From positions 1-64,000 of the forward strand of contig ONPU01000004.1 of the NCBI GenBank assembly GCA_900319795.1: DNA of 64,000 nucleotides, given 5' to 3'. Position 1 is the first letter of the stretch, and each line of letters opens with the position of its first letter. Source of the DNA: an uncultured Eubacteriales bacterium. GTDB lineage: Bacteria; Bacillota; Clostridia; Lachnospirales; Lachnospiraceae. Of this stretch, positions 1 to 7,620 are shown piece after piece. The notes beneath the pieces were generated by a model, which searched no databases, was not told the origin of the DNA, and saw nothing but the letters and a program-made list of their open reading frames with translations. Made by a program: the position numbers and the translations under genes.

Positions 1-41
1 TCTACCTTCAATACCGGATCGATTTTACTCTTTCTGGACAT
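1..41 (-). CDS. IS3-like transposase OrfA, N-terminal fragment (runs off the left edge)
   Basis: Only the first 13 codons are inside the window, reading MSRKSKIDPVLKV from an ATG at 41. This resembles the opening of OrfA (helix-turn-helix) proteins of IS3-family elements. A terminal-repeat-like sequence lies directly upstream, which supports the call. The rest of the gene is outside the window, so integrity cannot be judged. It could instead be an unrelated small HTH protein. Confidence 0.45.
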   Translation of the reverse strand, partial: MSRKSKIDPVLKV

Positions 42-46
42 AGAAA

Positions 47-93
47 TACCCCCAAGCAGGTTTTATATTTCAGTGTCCTACTTGGGGGTAGCA
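47..93 (-). repeat. Putative IS3-type left inverted repeat forming a hairpin
   Basis: On the minus strand the region begins TGCTACCCCCAAGTAGGACA, which has the look of an IS3-group terminus (TG start, ACCCCCAA core, GGACA). The arms at 47-60 and 77-90 form a 14-bp inverted repeat with one mismatch and a 16-nt loop. The element end would lie about 28 bp beyond the stop codon of the transglutaminase-like gene. The hairpin could also terminate that gene, because it is followed by TATTT on the minus strand. Confidence 0.5.
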
Positions 94-120
94 TATCAAA
101 ACGAAGGCAGGGGTTTTCTT

Positions 121-933
121 TTATTTACTGCACTTTTTGACGTACTGAGGGCTTTCCATCGGCCAGTTCGGGCGGCCGTACATGCCGCATTTGGATTTAG
201 GAACCCTGAAGCACTTGGCTCCCGTGCAGCGCTCCCAATGCGGATCATAGTAATATTTCCCGATTTTCACCCAGCAGTGTCCGCCGTTGTGAATACAGCT
301 GACGTCCTTGCTGCCGGCCGCATGCGCGAGATACGCGAATGTCACGGCGTGGCTGTAGCAGTCTCCATATCCGTAATCCAGCATCTTCTCCGTATAGACG
401 AGGTCCCAGTTCGTCTCCCGGCTGAGGTCCGGAACATAATTGGAGTTGAAGTGGGAATTGACATAGTCAAAACAGCTTCTCTGCTTCTCTTTGTCCGACA
501 TGGCGGGGAATGTCAGCTCGTCAACAATCTTCCGGCACCTGAGAAGGATCGGGAGCTTCATCTTCGCTCTTTTGGTCTTCGGCACCGCGTAACCGGATTT
601 GTTGATCTTGATGCCGTCAACCTTCTTCCCCTTCACCATGTAGCCTTTTTGGCCCCGGCTGTTTTTGAAATAATAGATTTTCTTTTTGATTTTCCGCCAG
701 CCGGTGCGCTGCCGTCCCTTCTTGTCGAAGTAATAGCTTTTGCCGTCGATTTCGAATATTCCGTTTTTCTGCTTTTTCCCGTTTACGTAGCAGTAGTCGT
801 ACCCGTTCTTTTTCGTCCAGCGCACCGTGGGTTTCTGTACCGGTTTCTTTACTTCCGCATAGGCGGTTGCCGAGAAAAGAATACAGATCACGGTAACGAG
901 TAAGATAAACGAAAAGCCCTTTTTCCTGTTCAT
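121..933 (-). CDS. Secreted transglutaminase-like (cysteine protease fold) protein with wall-binding-like repeats
   Basis: A 270-residue exported protein. A signal peptide covers about residues 1-26, ending near AYAEV. Residues 40-115 hold Gly/Lys/Tyr-rich units (YCYVNGKKQKNG, SYYFDKKGRQRTGW) that resemble choline/cell-wall binding repeats. Residues 125-270 look like a transglutaminase-like core with the expected Cys-His-Asp triad at C192 (GYGDCYSH), H219 (GGHCW) and D230 (YYYDPHW). The family includes peptidases and cross-linking enzymes acting at the cell surface; the substrate cannot be inferred. The start is fixed by a GGGGAG ribosome binding site 5 nt before the ATG. It is a single-gene unit, with an IS-like end 3' of it. 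Confidence 0.75.
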   Translation of the reverse strand: MNRKKGFSFILLVTVICILFSATAYAEVKKPVQKPTVRWTKKNGYDYCYVNGKKQKNGIFEIDGKSYYFDKKGRQRTGWRKIKKKIYYFKNSRGQKGYMVKGKKVDGIKINKSGYAVPKTKRAKMKLPILLRCRKIVDELTFPAMSDKEKQRSCFDYVNSHFNSNYVPDLSRETNWDLVYTEKMLDYGYGDCYSHAVTFAYLAHAAGSKDVSCIHNGGHCWVKIGKYYYDPHWERCTGAKCFRVPKSKCGMYGRPNWPMESPQYVKKCSK

Positions 934-979
934 TCTGTCTCCCCTCTGACAGCAGAGTCCTAAATAAACTGTTATTTAA

Positions 980-1008
980 GGAAAAGCTGCCGCTTAGGCA
1001 GCTTTTCC
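980..1008. terminator. Bidirectional hairpin terminator
   Basis: A perfect 12-bp stem (GGAAAAGCTGCC / GGCAGCTTTTCC) with a 5-nt loop lies between the 3' end of the GGGtGRT gene and the start of the transglutaminase-like gene. It would end the leftward GGGtGRT transcript; the U tract is weak. Confidence 0.65.
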
Positions 1009-1038
1009 GTTATGGTTTTATGTCAGACAAATGATTTA

Positions 1039-2058
1039 TCAGAACTTGCCCGCCTTAGCCGCTTCTTCGATCGAAACAGCTGTGGAAACGGTCATACCGA
1101 CCATCGGGTTGTTGCCCGCGCCGATGAGACCCATCATTTCAACGTGAGCCGGGACGGAGGAAGAACCTGCGAACTGAGCGTCACTGTGCATACGGCCGAG
1201 TGTATCGGTCATACCATAGGAAGCCGGGCCCGCTGCCATGTTGTCCGGATGAAGCGTACGGCCTGTGCCGCCGCCGGAAGCAACTGAGAAGTACTTCTTT
1301 CCGGCTTCGATTCTTTCCTTCTTGTAGGTACCTGCTACCGGATGCTGGAATCTGGTCGGGTTCGTGGAATTGCCGGTGATGGAAACGTCGACATTTTCCT
1401 TCCACATGATCGCAACGCCTTCCTGGACGTCATTTGCGCCATAGCAGTTGACCTTCGCGCGCGGTGATTCGGGATCCTTGCTGTAGCATTTTCTGAAGAC
1501 TTCCTTGACTTCGCCCGTTGCGTAGTCATATTCGGTCTCAACATGTGTAAATCCGTTGATACGGGAAATGATCTGTGCAGCGTCCTTGCCAAGGCCGTTC
1601 AGGATAACGCGCAGCGGCTTTGTACGGACCTTGTTCGCCTTCTCAGCGATACCGATCGCGCCTTCAGCAGCGGCAAATGATTCATGGCCGGCCAGGAACG
1701 CGAAACATTCGGTGTCTTCTTCAAGAAGCATCTTGCCCAGGTTGCCGTGGCCGAGACCAACCTTACGACGGTCAGCGACGGAGCCCGGGATGCAGAATGC
1801 CTGCAGGCCGATGCCGATGGCAGCAGCTGCTTCGGACGCCTTGCGGCAGCCCTTCTTGATCGCGATGGCGGCGCCTACCGTGTAAGCCCATTTCGCGTTT
1901 TCAAAGCAGATCGGCTGAATGCCTTCGATCAGGCTGTATACGTCGATGCCGGCTGCCATGGTAATATCCCTGCACTCTTCGATGGAAGAGATGCCGTATT
2001 CTTTAAGGCAGGCAAGGATCTGAGGTTCTCTTCTTTCATAAGATTCAAATAATGCCAT
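1039..2058 (-). CDS. GGGtGRT family protein
   Basis: 339 residues matching the conserved GGGtGRT family, whose signature appears here as SGGGTGRTLHPDN at residues 261-273. The family is widespread in anaerobic Firmicutes and has no established biochemical function. There are no membrane segments or signal peptide, so it is likely cytosolic. The gene follows the NifU-like scaffold gene (33 nt between them), the usual arrangement for this family, which suggests a joint role in an iron-sulfur or redox process (inference). The start is supported by GAGGAGGA just upstream. It is of normal length and appears intact. Confidence 0.85.
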   Translation of the reverse strand: MALFESYERREPQILACLKEYGISSIEECRDITMAAGIDVYSLIEGIQPICFENAKWAYTVGAAIAIKKGCRKASEAAAAIGIGLQAFCIPGSVADRRKVGLGHGNLGKMLLEEDTECFAFLAGHESFAAAEGAIGIAEKANKVRTKPLRVILNGLGKDAAQIISRINGFTHVETEYDYATGEVKEVFRKCYSKDPESPRAKVNCYGANDVQEGVAIMWKENVDVSITGNSTNPTRFQHPVAGTYKKERIEAGKKYFSVASGGGTGRTLHPDNMAAGPASYGMTDTLGRMHSDAQFAGSSSVPAHVEMMGLIGAGNNPMVGMTVSTAVSIEEAAKAGKF

Positions 2059-2091
2059 TTTTAAATTCCTCCTCTTGCTTTCTCTTCCAAA

Positions 2092-2784
2092 TTATTCTTT
2101 TCTCGGGTCAATCAGACGAACAGCGTCCGCGACTCTTCCGTACTGACCGGAAGCCTTCTCCAGAGCGACGTTGGGCTCATCGCCGGCTTTGATGAAGTCC
2201 ATCATCTTGCCGAAGTTGATGTACTTGTAGCCGATGATCTCGTCGTTGTCATCAAGAGCGATCTTGGTGATATATCCGTCTGTCAGTTCCAGATAACGCG
2301 GTCCCTTTTCCAGTGTGCCGTAGGTTGTACCGACCATGGAACGGGCGCCCTTGCCGAGGTCTTCAAGACCGGCGCCGATCTGAAGTCCGCCTTCAGAGAA
2401 AGCGCTCTGCGTTCTGCCGTAGACGATCTGCAGGAAGAGTTCTCTCATCGCTGTGTTGATCGCGTCGCAGACAAGGTCCGTATTCAGGGCTTCCATAACG
2501 GTAAGGCCCGGAAGAATTTCCGCTGCCATCGCTGCGGAATGCGTCATGCCGGAGCATCCGATGGTCTCTACAAGAGCTTCCTGGATAATGCCGTCCTTTA
2601 CGTTCAGGGACAGCTTGCAGCAGCCCTGCTGCGGAGCACACCAGCCGATTCCGTGTGTATAACCGGAAATATCACTGACCTGCTTCGGTGCAATCCACTT
2701 GGCTTCTTCGGGGATAGGAGCCGCACCGTGATGCGCTCCCTGTGTCACAGGGCACATGTTTTTAACTTCTGCTGAATAAATCAT
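2092..2784 (-). CDS. NifU/IscU-like iron-sulfur scaffold-type protein, partner of GGGtGRT
   Basis: A 230-residue protein related to the NifU N-terminal/IscU scaffold fold. Conserved cysteines are C49, C55-C56 (QQGCCKLSLNV, in the place of the scaffold GCGD region), C77 (IGCSGMTHSA) and C106. An upstream in-frame start would add 19 residues; I chose the ATG at 2784 because AGGAGGAC precedes it at ideal spacing. It is the first gene of a two-gene unit with the GGGtGRT gene and has a good promoter upstream. Scaffold proteins assemble Fe-S clusters; whether this variant does so is unknown. Confidence 0.8.
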   Translation of the reverse strand: MIYSAEVKNMCPVTQGAHHGAAPIPEEAKWIAPKQVSDISGYTHGIGWCAPQQGCCKLSLNVKDGIIQEALVETIGCSGMTHSAAMAAEILPGLTVMEALNTDLVCDAINTAMRELFLQIVYGRTQSAFSEGGLQIGAGLEDLGKGARSMVGTTYGTLEKGPRYLELTDGYITKIALDDNDEIIGYKYINFGKMMDFIKAGDEPNVALEKASGQYGRVADAVRLIDPRKE

Positions 2785-2831
2785 ATTGTCCTCCTCATAC
2801 CTCATTTTGATAAGGAAATAATTGGCAATTA

Positions 2832-2860
2832 ATATTACCATATTTTCCGCTTTTCTTCAA
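2832..2860 (-). promoter_or_regulatory. Sigma-A-type promoter of the NifU-like/GGGtGRT operon
   Basis: Minus-strand TTGAAG, 17-nt spacer, TAATAT, about 48 nt upstream of the chosen ATG. The near-consensus hexamers and ideal spacing suggest strong constitutive transcription. Confidence 0.65.
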
Positions 2861-2885
2861 TACGGATGCTGTGCAATTTTCACAG

Positions 2886-2916
2886 TGCACCACAGGTGCC
2901 TGGCACCTGTGGTGCA
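2886..2916. repeat. Family A palindromic repeat (31 bp, perfect)
   Basis: A perfect inverted repeat with 15-bp arms (TGCACCACAGGTGCC / GGCACCTGTGGTGCA) around a single central base, 2 bp beyond the Dabb gene stop. It is one of 13 near-identical 31-bp units in this window and may also act as a 3' end hairpin. Confidence 0.9.
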
Positions 2917-2918
2917 GT

Positions 2919-3203
2919 TTAGTCGGCGCTGTCGAAGATGGCCTTCGACTCGAGCATCTCCCCGTACCGGGCCTTCCATGCCTTGTGCGGCTCCGAAGCG
3001 TCGTACCGCTCAAGCGCCTCCGGCTCCATGTCGATGATAATCATGATGCTGTAGCGGTTCGCGCGGTCGATGCAGTTCGTCTTGACTTCGACACCGTGAA
3101 TCCCGTCGAGCGTGAGCAGGCCCTCGAAGAGGTTCTTCACCGGACCGGCGATGTCCTCCGCCTTAAAGCCTTCCTTCAGTTTCGCGATAATGTAGTGTTT
3201 CAT
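2919..3203 (-). CDS. Dabb (stress-responsive A/B barrel) domain protein
   Basis: A 94-residue single-domain protein. It starts MKHYIIAKLKEG and has the alternating strand/helix pattern and the NRYSIMIIIDME strand typical of dimeric ferredoxin-like A/B barrel proteins. Functions in this family vary (cyclases, stress proteins) and cannot be set here. Its start lies inside the 3' end of the GIY-YIG gene (41-nt overlap), so the two are probably translationally coupled as the last genes of the cysE-rluA-uraA run. A perfect 31-bp palindrome follows the stop. Confidence 0.75.
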   Translation of the reverse strand: MKHYIIAKLKEGFKAEDIAGPVKNLFEGLLTLDGIHGVEVKTNCIDRANRYSIMIIIDMEPEALERYDASEPHKAWKARYGEMLESKAIFDSAD

Positions 3204-3453
3204 GGGTTCCTCCCTTCGCGATCAGCTGTTCTTTCTGTTCCCTCGTCATCTGCTTGATGGCATATTCCCTCTTCAGCGCTTCGCCCTTCTGCCCGAACTC
3301 CTCGTGATAGATCATCTCGACCGGCAGCCGGGAGCGGGTATATTTCGCACCGTTTCCGGCATTATGAACACGGACCCGCTTGCGCAGGTCCGTTGTCCAT
3401 CCGGTATAGTAAGTACCGTCAGCGCATTTTAAAATGTAAACGTAATGCGCCAT
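3163..3453 (-). CDS. GIY-YIG nuclease superfamily protein (YhbQ/UPF0213-like)
   Basis: 96 residues with the GIY-YIG fold signature near the N-terminus (YVYILKC...YYTGWTTDLRKRV), then the conserved HNAGNGAKYT segment, the catalytic-type Arg-rich region and a conserved Glu in HEEFGQKGEALKRE. Short stand-alone members of this family are common in bacteria and are presumed to act in DNA repair or metabolism, but their role is unproven. The ATG lies 3 nt after the uraA stop, so the gene belongs to the same leftward unit. Its C-terminus overlaps the Dabb gene. Confidence 0.85.
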   Translation of the reverse strand: MAHYVYILKCADGTYYTGWTTDLRKRVRVHNAGNGAKYTRSRLPVEMIYHEEFGQKGEALKREYAIKQMTREQKEQLIAKGGTHETLHYRETEGRL

Positions 3454-3456
3454 TCT

Positions 3457-4908
3457 TTATTCTTCTCTGTCACGCTCAACCTGGCGTTCCGCGCGTTCGC
3501 GCGCAAGCCTCTGGGATTTTTCCACACGTTCCATCTGCTCCGTGAGCGTTTCACCCTGCTGAATCTGCAGGTCCACGCCGGTCGGGTTCGGCTGATCCGA
3601 AGCAAAGCGGTAATCCTTGCCCGGAAGGATCGCGTTGAGAAGAATACCGACCAGGGATCCGACAGCAAGGCCGGAAAGGCTGATTGTGATTCCGCCGGCC
3701 GGAATGACGATCGCGCCGACTTCCGTATAGTTGATACCGATTGAAAGAACCAGGATCAGCGCGGCGATAATGACGTTGCGGCTCTTGGAGAAGTCCACCT
3801 TGGTTTCCACGACGTTGCGGACACCGACTGCAGAGATCATGCCGTAGAGCACGAGGGAAATGCCGCCCAGTGTCGCCTGGGGCATCACCTGAATCAGCAT
3901 CGCGAATTTCGGGCAGAAGCTCATAAGGATCGCAAATCCCGCGGCCAGGCGGATGACGAACGGGTCATAGACCTTTGTCAGCGTCAGGACGCCGGTATTT
4001 TCACCGTAAGTCGTATTCGCGGGAGCCCCGAAAAGGGAAGCCACAGTCGTCGCAAGTCCGTCGCCCATAAGGGTTCTGTGAAGACCCGGGTCCTGGATGA
4101 AGTTTCTGCCTACCGTCGAAGAAATCGCGGAAATATCACCGATATGTTCCATCATGGTAGCGAACGAAATCGGAAGAATCGTGATGACGGCTGTAAGAAG
4201 CAGAGCCGTGTCCACATTGCCGTTTCCGAAAAGGCCGAACACCGTCCGGTTCATATCGAGCGGAAGACCGATCCAGGAAGCCTGCGCGACAGGTGTGAAA
4301 TCCACTTTTCCCTGAATCGCAGCTACAAGATAGGATCCGATCACGCCCATAAGGATCGGGATGATCTTGATCATGCCCTTGCCCCAGATATTGCAGAAAA
4401 TGATGATCAGAATGGCGATAAGGGCGATAAACCAGTCCGTCTGGCAGTTGTTAATCGCAGATACGGAAAGGTTCAGACCGATCGCGATAATGATCGGACC
4501 TGTGACAACCGGCGGGAAGTATTTCATGACCCTGTTGGCGCCGAACGCCTTGAACAGTCCCGCGAGAACCAGGTACATAAGACCCGCCATCGCGACGCCG
4601 AAGCAAGCGTACGGAAGCAGTTCCGGCTCGCCGTGAGGCGCGATCGCGAAATATCCCGCAAGGAAGGCAAACGACGATCCCAGGAACGCCGGCACCTTCT
4701 TCTTTGTCAGGAAATGAAACAGCAGCGTCCCGAGTCCCGCGAAAAGCAGGGTTGTGGATACCGGAAGCCCCGTCAGAACCGGCACAAGCACAGTGGAACC
4801 GAACATCGCGAACATATGCTGAATGCCGAGAACCGCTACCCTTCCGGCGCCCAGTTCCTTTGCGTCATAGACAGGCTGCTCTCCTATTACCGCTTTTTTG
4901 TTTTCCAT
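3457..4908 (-). CDS. uraA: Uracil/nucleobase:cation symporter-2 permease
   Basis: A 483-residue NCS2 family permease with about 12-14 hydrophobic segments. The N-terminal QHMFAMFGSTVLVP motif and the SLFGAPANTTYGENTG segment (residues about 290-305) are characteristic of uracil permeases. It imports uracil by proton symport across the cytoplasmic membrane. The ATG lies inside the 3' end of the rluA gene and is preceded by GAGGAGG, so translation is likely coupled. A hydrophilic Arg/Glu-rich tail follows the last membrane segment. No PyrR-type leader was seen, since the upstream sequence is coding. Confidence 0.9.
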   Translation of the reverse strand: MENKKAVIGEQPVYDAKELGAGRVAVLGIQHMFAMFGSTVLVPVLTGLPVSTTLLFAGLGTLLFHFLTKKKVPAFLGSSFAFLAGYFAIAPHGEPELLPYACFGVAMAGLMYLVLAGLFKAFGANRVMKYFPPVVTGPIIIAIGLNLSVSAINNCQTDWFIALIAILIIIFCNIWGKGMIKIIPILMGVIGSYLVAAIQGKVDFTPVAQASWIGLPLDMNRTVFGLFGNGNVDTALLLTAVITILPISFATMMEHIGDISAISSTVGRNFIQDPGLHRTLMGDGLATTVASLFGAPANTTYGENTGVLTLTKVYDPFVIRLAAGFAILMSFCPKFAMLIQVMPQATLGGISLVLYGMISAVGVRNVVETKVDFSKSRNVIIAALILVLSIGINYTEVGAIVIPAGGITISLSGLAVGSLVGILLNAILPGKDYRFASDQPNPTGVDLQIQQGETLTEQMERVEKSQRLARERAERQVERDREE

Positions 4909-5855
4909 AATGCCTCCTCATTAGAAAATATATGTGAATGGTTCCTGAACCCGAAGTAAAAGTCCCCGCATTTTTCCGCGAAATCCTCCGGAAGCGGGGC
5001 CGTCACCTCCATATCCCGATGGGTAAACGGCTGAATGAATGACGCACGGTAAGCGTGCAAAAGCGCCCGGGTCACCCCTTCTCTTCCGTGCCCGTAAATC
5101 GGGTCCCCAACGAGAGGATGCCCTATATGAGACATATGAACGCGGATCTGGTGAGTACGCCCGGTTTCAATCTTCACGGAAATGAGCGCATAGCCGTCAA
5201 ATTGCCGGATCATTTGAAAATGAGTTCTCGCAGGTGCTCCATCCTCCCGCACTACACGGCGGATCTTCTCCTCATATTCCCTTGAGATCGGGGCTTCGAC
5301 TGTGGCCGAATTATTTTCAAAAATGCCTTCTGCCAAAGCCAGATACTCTTTTTCGACCCCCGGCAGAGACGTCTGTCCGTTCAGGACTGCAGCTGCCGTG
5401 CGCGATTTTGCAAATAATAGCACTCCGCTCGTGTCCTTGTCCAGCCGCCCGGCCGAACGGACCTCGTGAGGCTCCCCCTTTTCCCGGAAATACTCCGCCA
5501 GAAAATTCGCCAGCGTATCCGCGAAATGCCCATGGGACGGATGCACCACCACTCCCGCGGGTTTGTTCAGCGCGATCAGGTCCTCATCCTCATAGAGAAT
5601 GTCGAGCGGCCCTTTCGCGGGAACCGTCTTTTGCGGATCCTCATAAAGAAGCCGCACACGAAGGACGTCTCCGGGCATAAGGAAACGGTTCACCAGAACC
5701 GTCTCATAGTTGACCGTAATTCCCTTATCCGTGCGATATTTTGCGCGCGCCAGATCATGCGCGACCAGATGGAAATGCCCCTTAAGGACATCACGCACCG
5801 TGCGCCCCCTGTCATTTTCATCTGCCGTATATGTCAGAATTCTCGCGTCCTCCAT
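4887..5855 (-). CDS. RluA/RluD family RNA pseudouridine synthase
   Basis: 322 residues. An S4-like RNA-binding segment lies at about 15-70, followed by the pseudouridine synthase domain with the catalytic-Asp motif AGRLDKDTSGVLLF (D139) and the conserved LNKPAGVVVHP and TGRTHQIRVHM segments. It converts uridine to pseudouridine in rRNA or tRNA; the exact target cannot be told from sequence. A TTG start 27 nt upstream is possible, but the ATG at 5855 has the better-placed AGGG. The 3' end overlaps uraA by 22 nt. Confidence 0.88.
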   Translation of the reverse strand: MEDARILTYTADENDRGRTVRDVLKGHFHLVAHDLARAKYRTDKGITVNYETVLVNRFLMPGDVLRVRLLYEDPQKTVPAKGPLDILYEDEDLIALNKPAGVVVHPSHGHFADTLANFLAEYFREKGEPHEVRSAGRLDKDTSGVLLFAKSRTAAAVLNGQTSLPGVEKEYLALAEGIFENNSATVEAPISREYEEKIRRVVREDGAPARTHFQMIRQFDGYALISVKIETGRTHQIRVHMSHIGHPLVGDPIYGHGREGVTRALLHAYRASFIQPFTHRDMEVTAPLPEDFAEKCGDFYFGFRNHSHIFSNEEALWKTKKR

Positions 5856-5896
5856 ATTAGCACACCCTGTCCTCAATGACAAACGGAATTAGGCCC

Positions 5897-6841
5897 TCAG
5901 ATAATATAGTACCAGCTGTCCTCTTTGTCCACCTGAACCGGATTCGTGAATCCGTCGTCATAGCGGACCACATACTCCTGATTCTTGATCGAAACCTTCG
6001 CGCCTGCGGGAATCGAAGTGGTGATGAAGGCATTCGCGCCAATCACCGCGCCTTCTCCGATCACGGACTCACCGCCGAGGATCGATGCACCGGAGTAGAT
6101 CGTGACATTGTTTCCGATTGTCGGATGACGCTTGACTCCGTGAAGGAGCTGGCCCTTTCTGGTTGAAAGCGCGCCCAGCGTCACGCCCTGGTAGACCTTG
6201 ACATTTTCCCCGATTTCGGTGGTCTCGCCGATGACGATGCCGGTGCCGTGATCGATGAAGAAGTATTTGCCGATTGTCGCGCCGGGGTTGATATCAATAC
6301 CGGTCAGGGAGTGCGCGTGCTCCGTCATCATACGCGGAATCATCGGCACATTGAGGAGCACCAGCTCGTGCGCGATGCGGTAGACCATGATCGCGTAGAG
6401 TCCCGGATAGGAGAAAATGATCTGATCCTTATTCTCCGCCGCCGGATCCCCGTCAAACTCCGCCTGCAGATCCGTATCGATATATTCGCGGATCTTCGGG
6501 ATTGTCCGAAGGAACGCGAAGGACAGCTCCTGAGCCTTCTCCGCCATTTCTGCCGTTGTGAGGCCTTCATAATCCTTACTGTAGCGAAGCGTCAGACCGA
6601 TCTGCTTGGTCAGATTGTACAGCACGTGCTCGACAAGCGTGCTGGTACTGTTCTCGATCGTATAGTAGCGGTAGGACTGCGCCTTAAAAAAACCGGGATA
6701 GATCAGCTTCTGCACTTTATCCAGGATATCGATGACAACATCTTTATCCGGCTGGTCAAAATGGTTCTCTCTGTCGATAAACCGGCCTCCCCGGTAATCT
6801 TCCAGAATGCCTTTCGTAATCTCCCTGATTCTTTGTTCCAT
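5897..6841 (-). CDS. cysE: Serine O-acetyltransferase (EpsC-type CysE)
   Basis: 314 residues. A helical N-terminal domain (about 1-185) is followed by a left-handed hexapeptide-repeat domain: IDINPGATIGKYFFIDHGTG, IGENVKVYQGVTLGA, HPTIGNNVTIYSGASILGG. It makes O-acetylserine from serine and acetyl-CoA, the committed step of cysteine synthesis. The catalytic Asp/His pair of the family is seen in FIDHGTG. The long N-terminal domain is typical of the EpsC subgroup in Clostridia. It is the first gene of a leftward run; AGAGAGG precedes the ATG. Confidence 0.9.
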   Translation of the reverse strand: MEQRIREITKGILEDYRGGRFIDRENHFDQPDKDVVIDILDKVQKLIYPGFFKAQSYRYYTIENSTSTLVEHVLYNLTKQIGLTLRYSKDYEGLTTAEMAEKAQELSFAFLRTIPKIREYIDTDLQAEFDGDPAAENKDQIIFSYPGLYAIMVYRIAHELVLLNVPMIPRMMTEHAHSLTGIDINPGATIGKYFFIDHGTGIVIGETTEIGENVKVYQGVTLGALSTRKGQLLHGVKRHPTIGNNVTIYSGASILGGESVIGEGAVIGANAFITTSIPAGAKVSIKNQEYVVRYDDGFTNPVQVDKEDSWYYII

Positions 6842-6863
6842 TGCAAACCTCTCTTTTTCCCTG

Positions 6864-6893
6864 TGGACATCGCGTCCTTTACTGTGCTATAAT
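6864..6893 (+). promoter_or_regulatory. Promoter of tRNA-Ser
   Basis: TGGACA, 18-nt spacer, TATAAT, with an extended -10 TG (TGCTATAAT), ending 12 nt before the tRNA. This is the expected placement for a stable-RNA promoter. Confidence 0.7.
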
Positions 6894-6905
6894 GTGCTTC
6901 GTCCT

Positions 6906-6993
6906 GGAGAGTTATCGAAGTGGTCATAACGAGCCGCACTCGAAATGCGGTCGTCGGGTAACCGGCGCGAGGGTTCGAATCCCTCACTCTCCG
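6906..6993 (+). tRNA. tRNA-Ser (anticodon CGA)
   Basis: An 88-nt class II tRNA. The acceptor stem GGAGAGT pairs with ACTCTCC at 6986-6992, with discriminator G at 6993. The anticodon stem is CCGCA/TGCGG with loop CTCGAAA, giving anticodon CGA at 6941-6943, which reads UCG codons. The long variable arm around TCGTCGGGTAACCGGCG is typical of serine tRNAs, and the T arm is GAGGGTTCGAATCCCTC. The 3' CCA is not encoded. Confidence 0.95.
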
Positions 6994-7038
6994 CTCTATT
7001 TTCCTTCCCGTGACTGTTATCTTACAGCACAAAGTAAA

Positions 7039-7069
7039 AAATCGCCAGACCTTTACGGCCTGGCGATTT
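7039..7069. terminator. Bidirectional hairpin terminator
   Basis: Stem AAATCGCCAG / CTGGCGATTT (10 bp) with an 11-nt loop and flanking A and T runs, between the convergent tRNA-Ser and the 138-residue exported protein gene. Confidence 0.8.
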
Positions 7070-7084
7070 ACTTTTATGCAATTT

Positions 7085-7501
7085 TCAGGAATAATGTCTT
7101 TTCACCAGTTTGAATGTCCCTTTAAGCTTCTTGCCTTTGCATTTTCCGGAAACCTGCTTCACTGTCATCTTGCTCTTTCCGACCTTAAAGGAAATCTTTC
7201 CCCCTGCATACTTGATTGCGTATTTGTTCTTTCCGGCACGGTAATACTGTGCATAGAGAGCGTTTTTCTTTTTATTGTAATTCTTTTTTCCCTTATAAAT
7301 GCGTACTACGCCGAGATATTTATCATGTTCTCTGTCGACGTCCGTATAATCGGATACATCAAAATACCAGGTCGTTTTCCCGATCTTCCGCTTCCAGGTG
7401 CCGTTTTCACTGTATGTGGCGGCAGATACCGGCAGGCTGAAGGTTATGAGCAAAAGAGTTGTTACGAGTAATATACCAATCTGTTTTAACTGTTTTTTCA
7501 T
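7085..7501 (-). CDS. Small secreted lysine-rich protein of unknown function
   Basis: 138 residues with a clear signal peptide (about 1-27, ending PVSAA). The mature part is basic and rich in Lys/Tyr/Gly with alternating short strands (KTTWYFDVSDYTD, GKSKMTVKQVSGKCKGKK), suggesting a small beta-barrel or beta-sandwich. I do not recognise a named family. It may act at the cell surface; the strongly basic mature domain is a feature shared with other exported proteins in this window. Single-gene unit ending at a strong terminator. Confidence 0.7.
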   Translation of the reverse strand: MKKQLKQIGILLVTTLLLITFSLPVSAATYSENGTWKRKIGKTTWYFDVSDYTDVDREHDKYLGVVRIYKGKKNYNKKKNALYAQYYRAGKNKYAIKYAGGKISFKVGKSKMTVKQVSGKCKGKKLKGTFKLVKRHYS

Positions 7502-7620
7502 AGCCTTTCCCTTTTCCTTTCTTTATTACTTGAATCTACACGCATCATGCCAGGTTCGACCGTGCTTTTCTTTCTGACGGCCAGGTCAGATCCGGTCGGC
7601 CTTGGCAAAATCCCATACCT

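Noticed and set aside
7541..7620. Imperfect inverted repeat downstream of the PQQ-like gene
   Set aside because: The arms (TGCCAGG... and ...CCTTGGCA) have several mismatches and no T tract, too weak to call a terminator.
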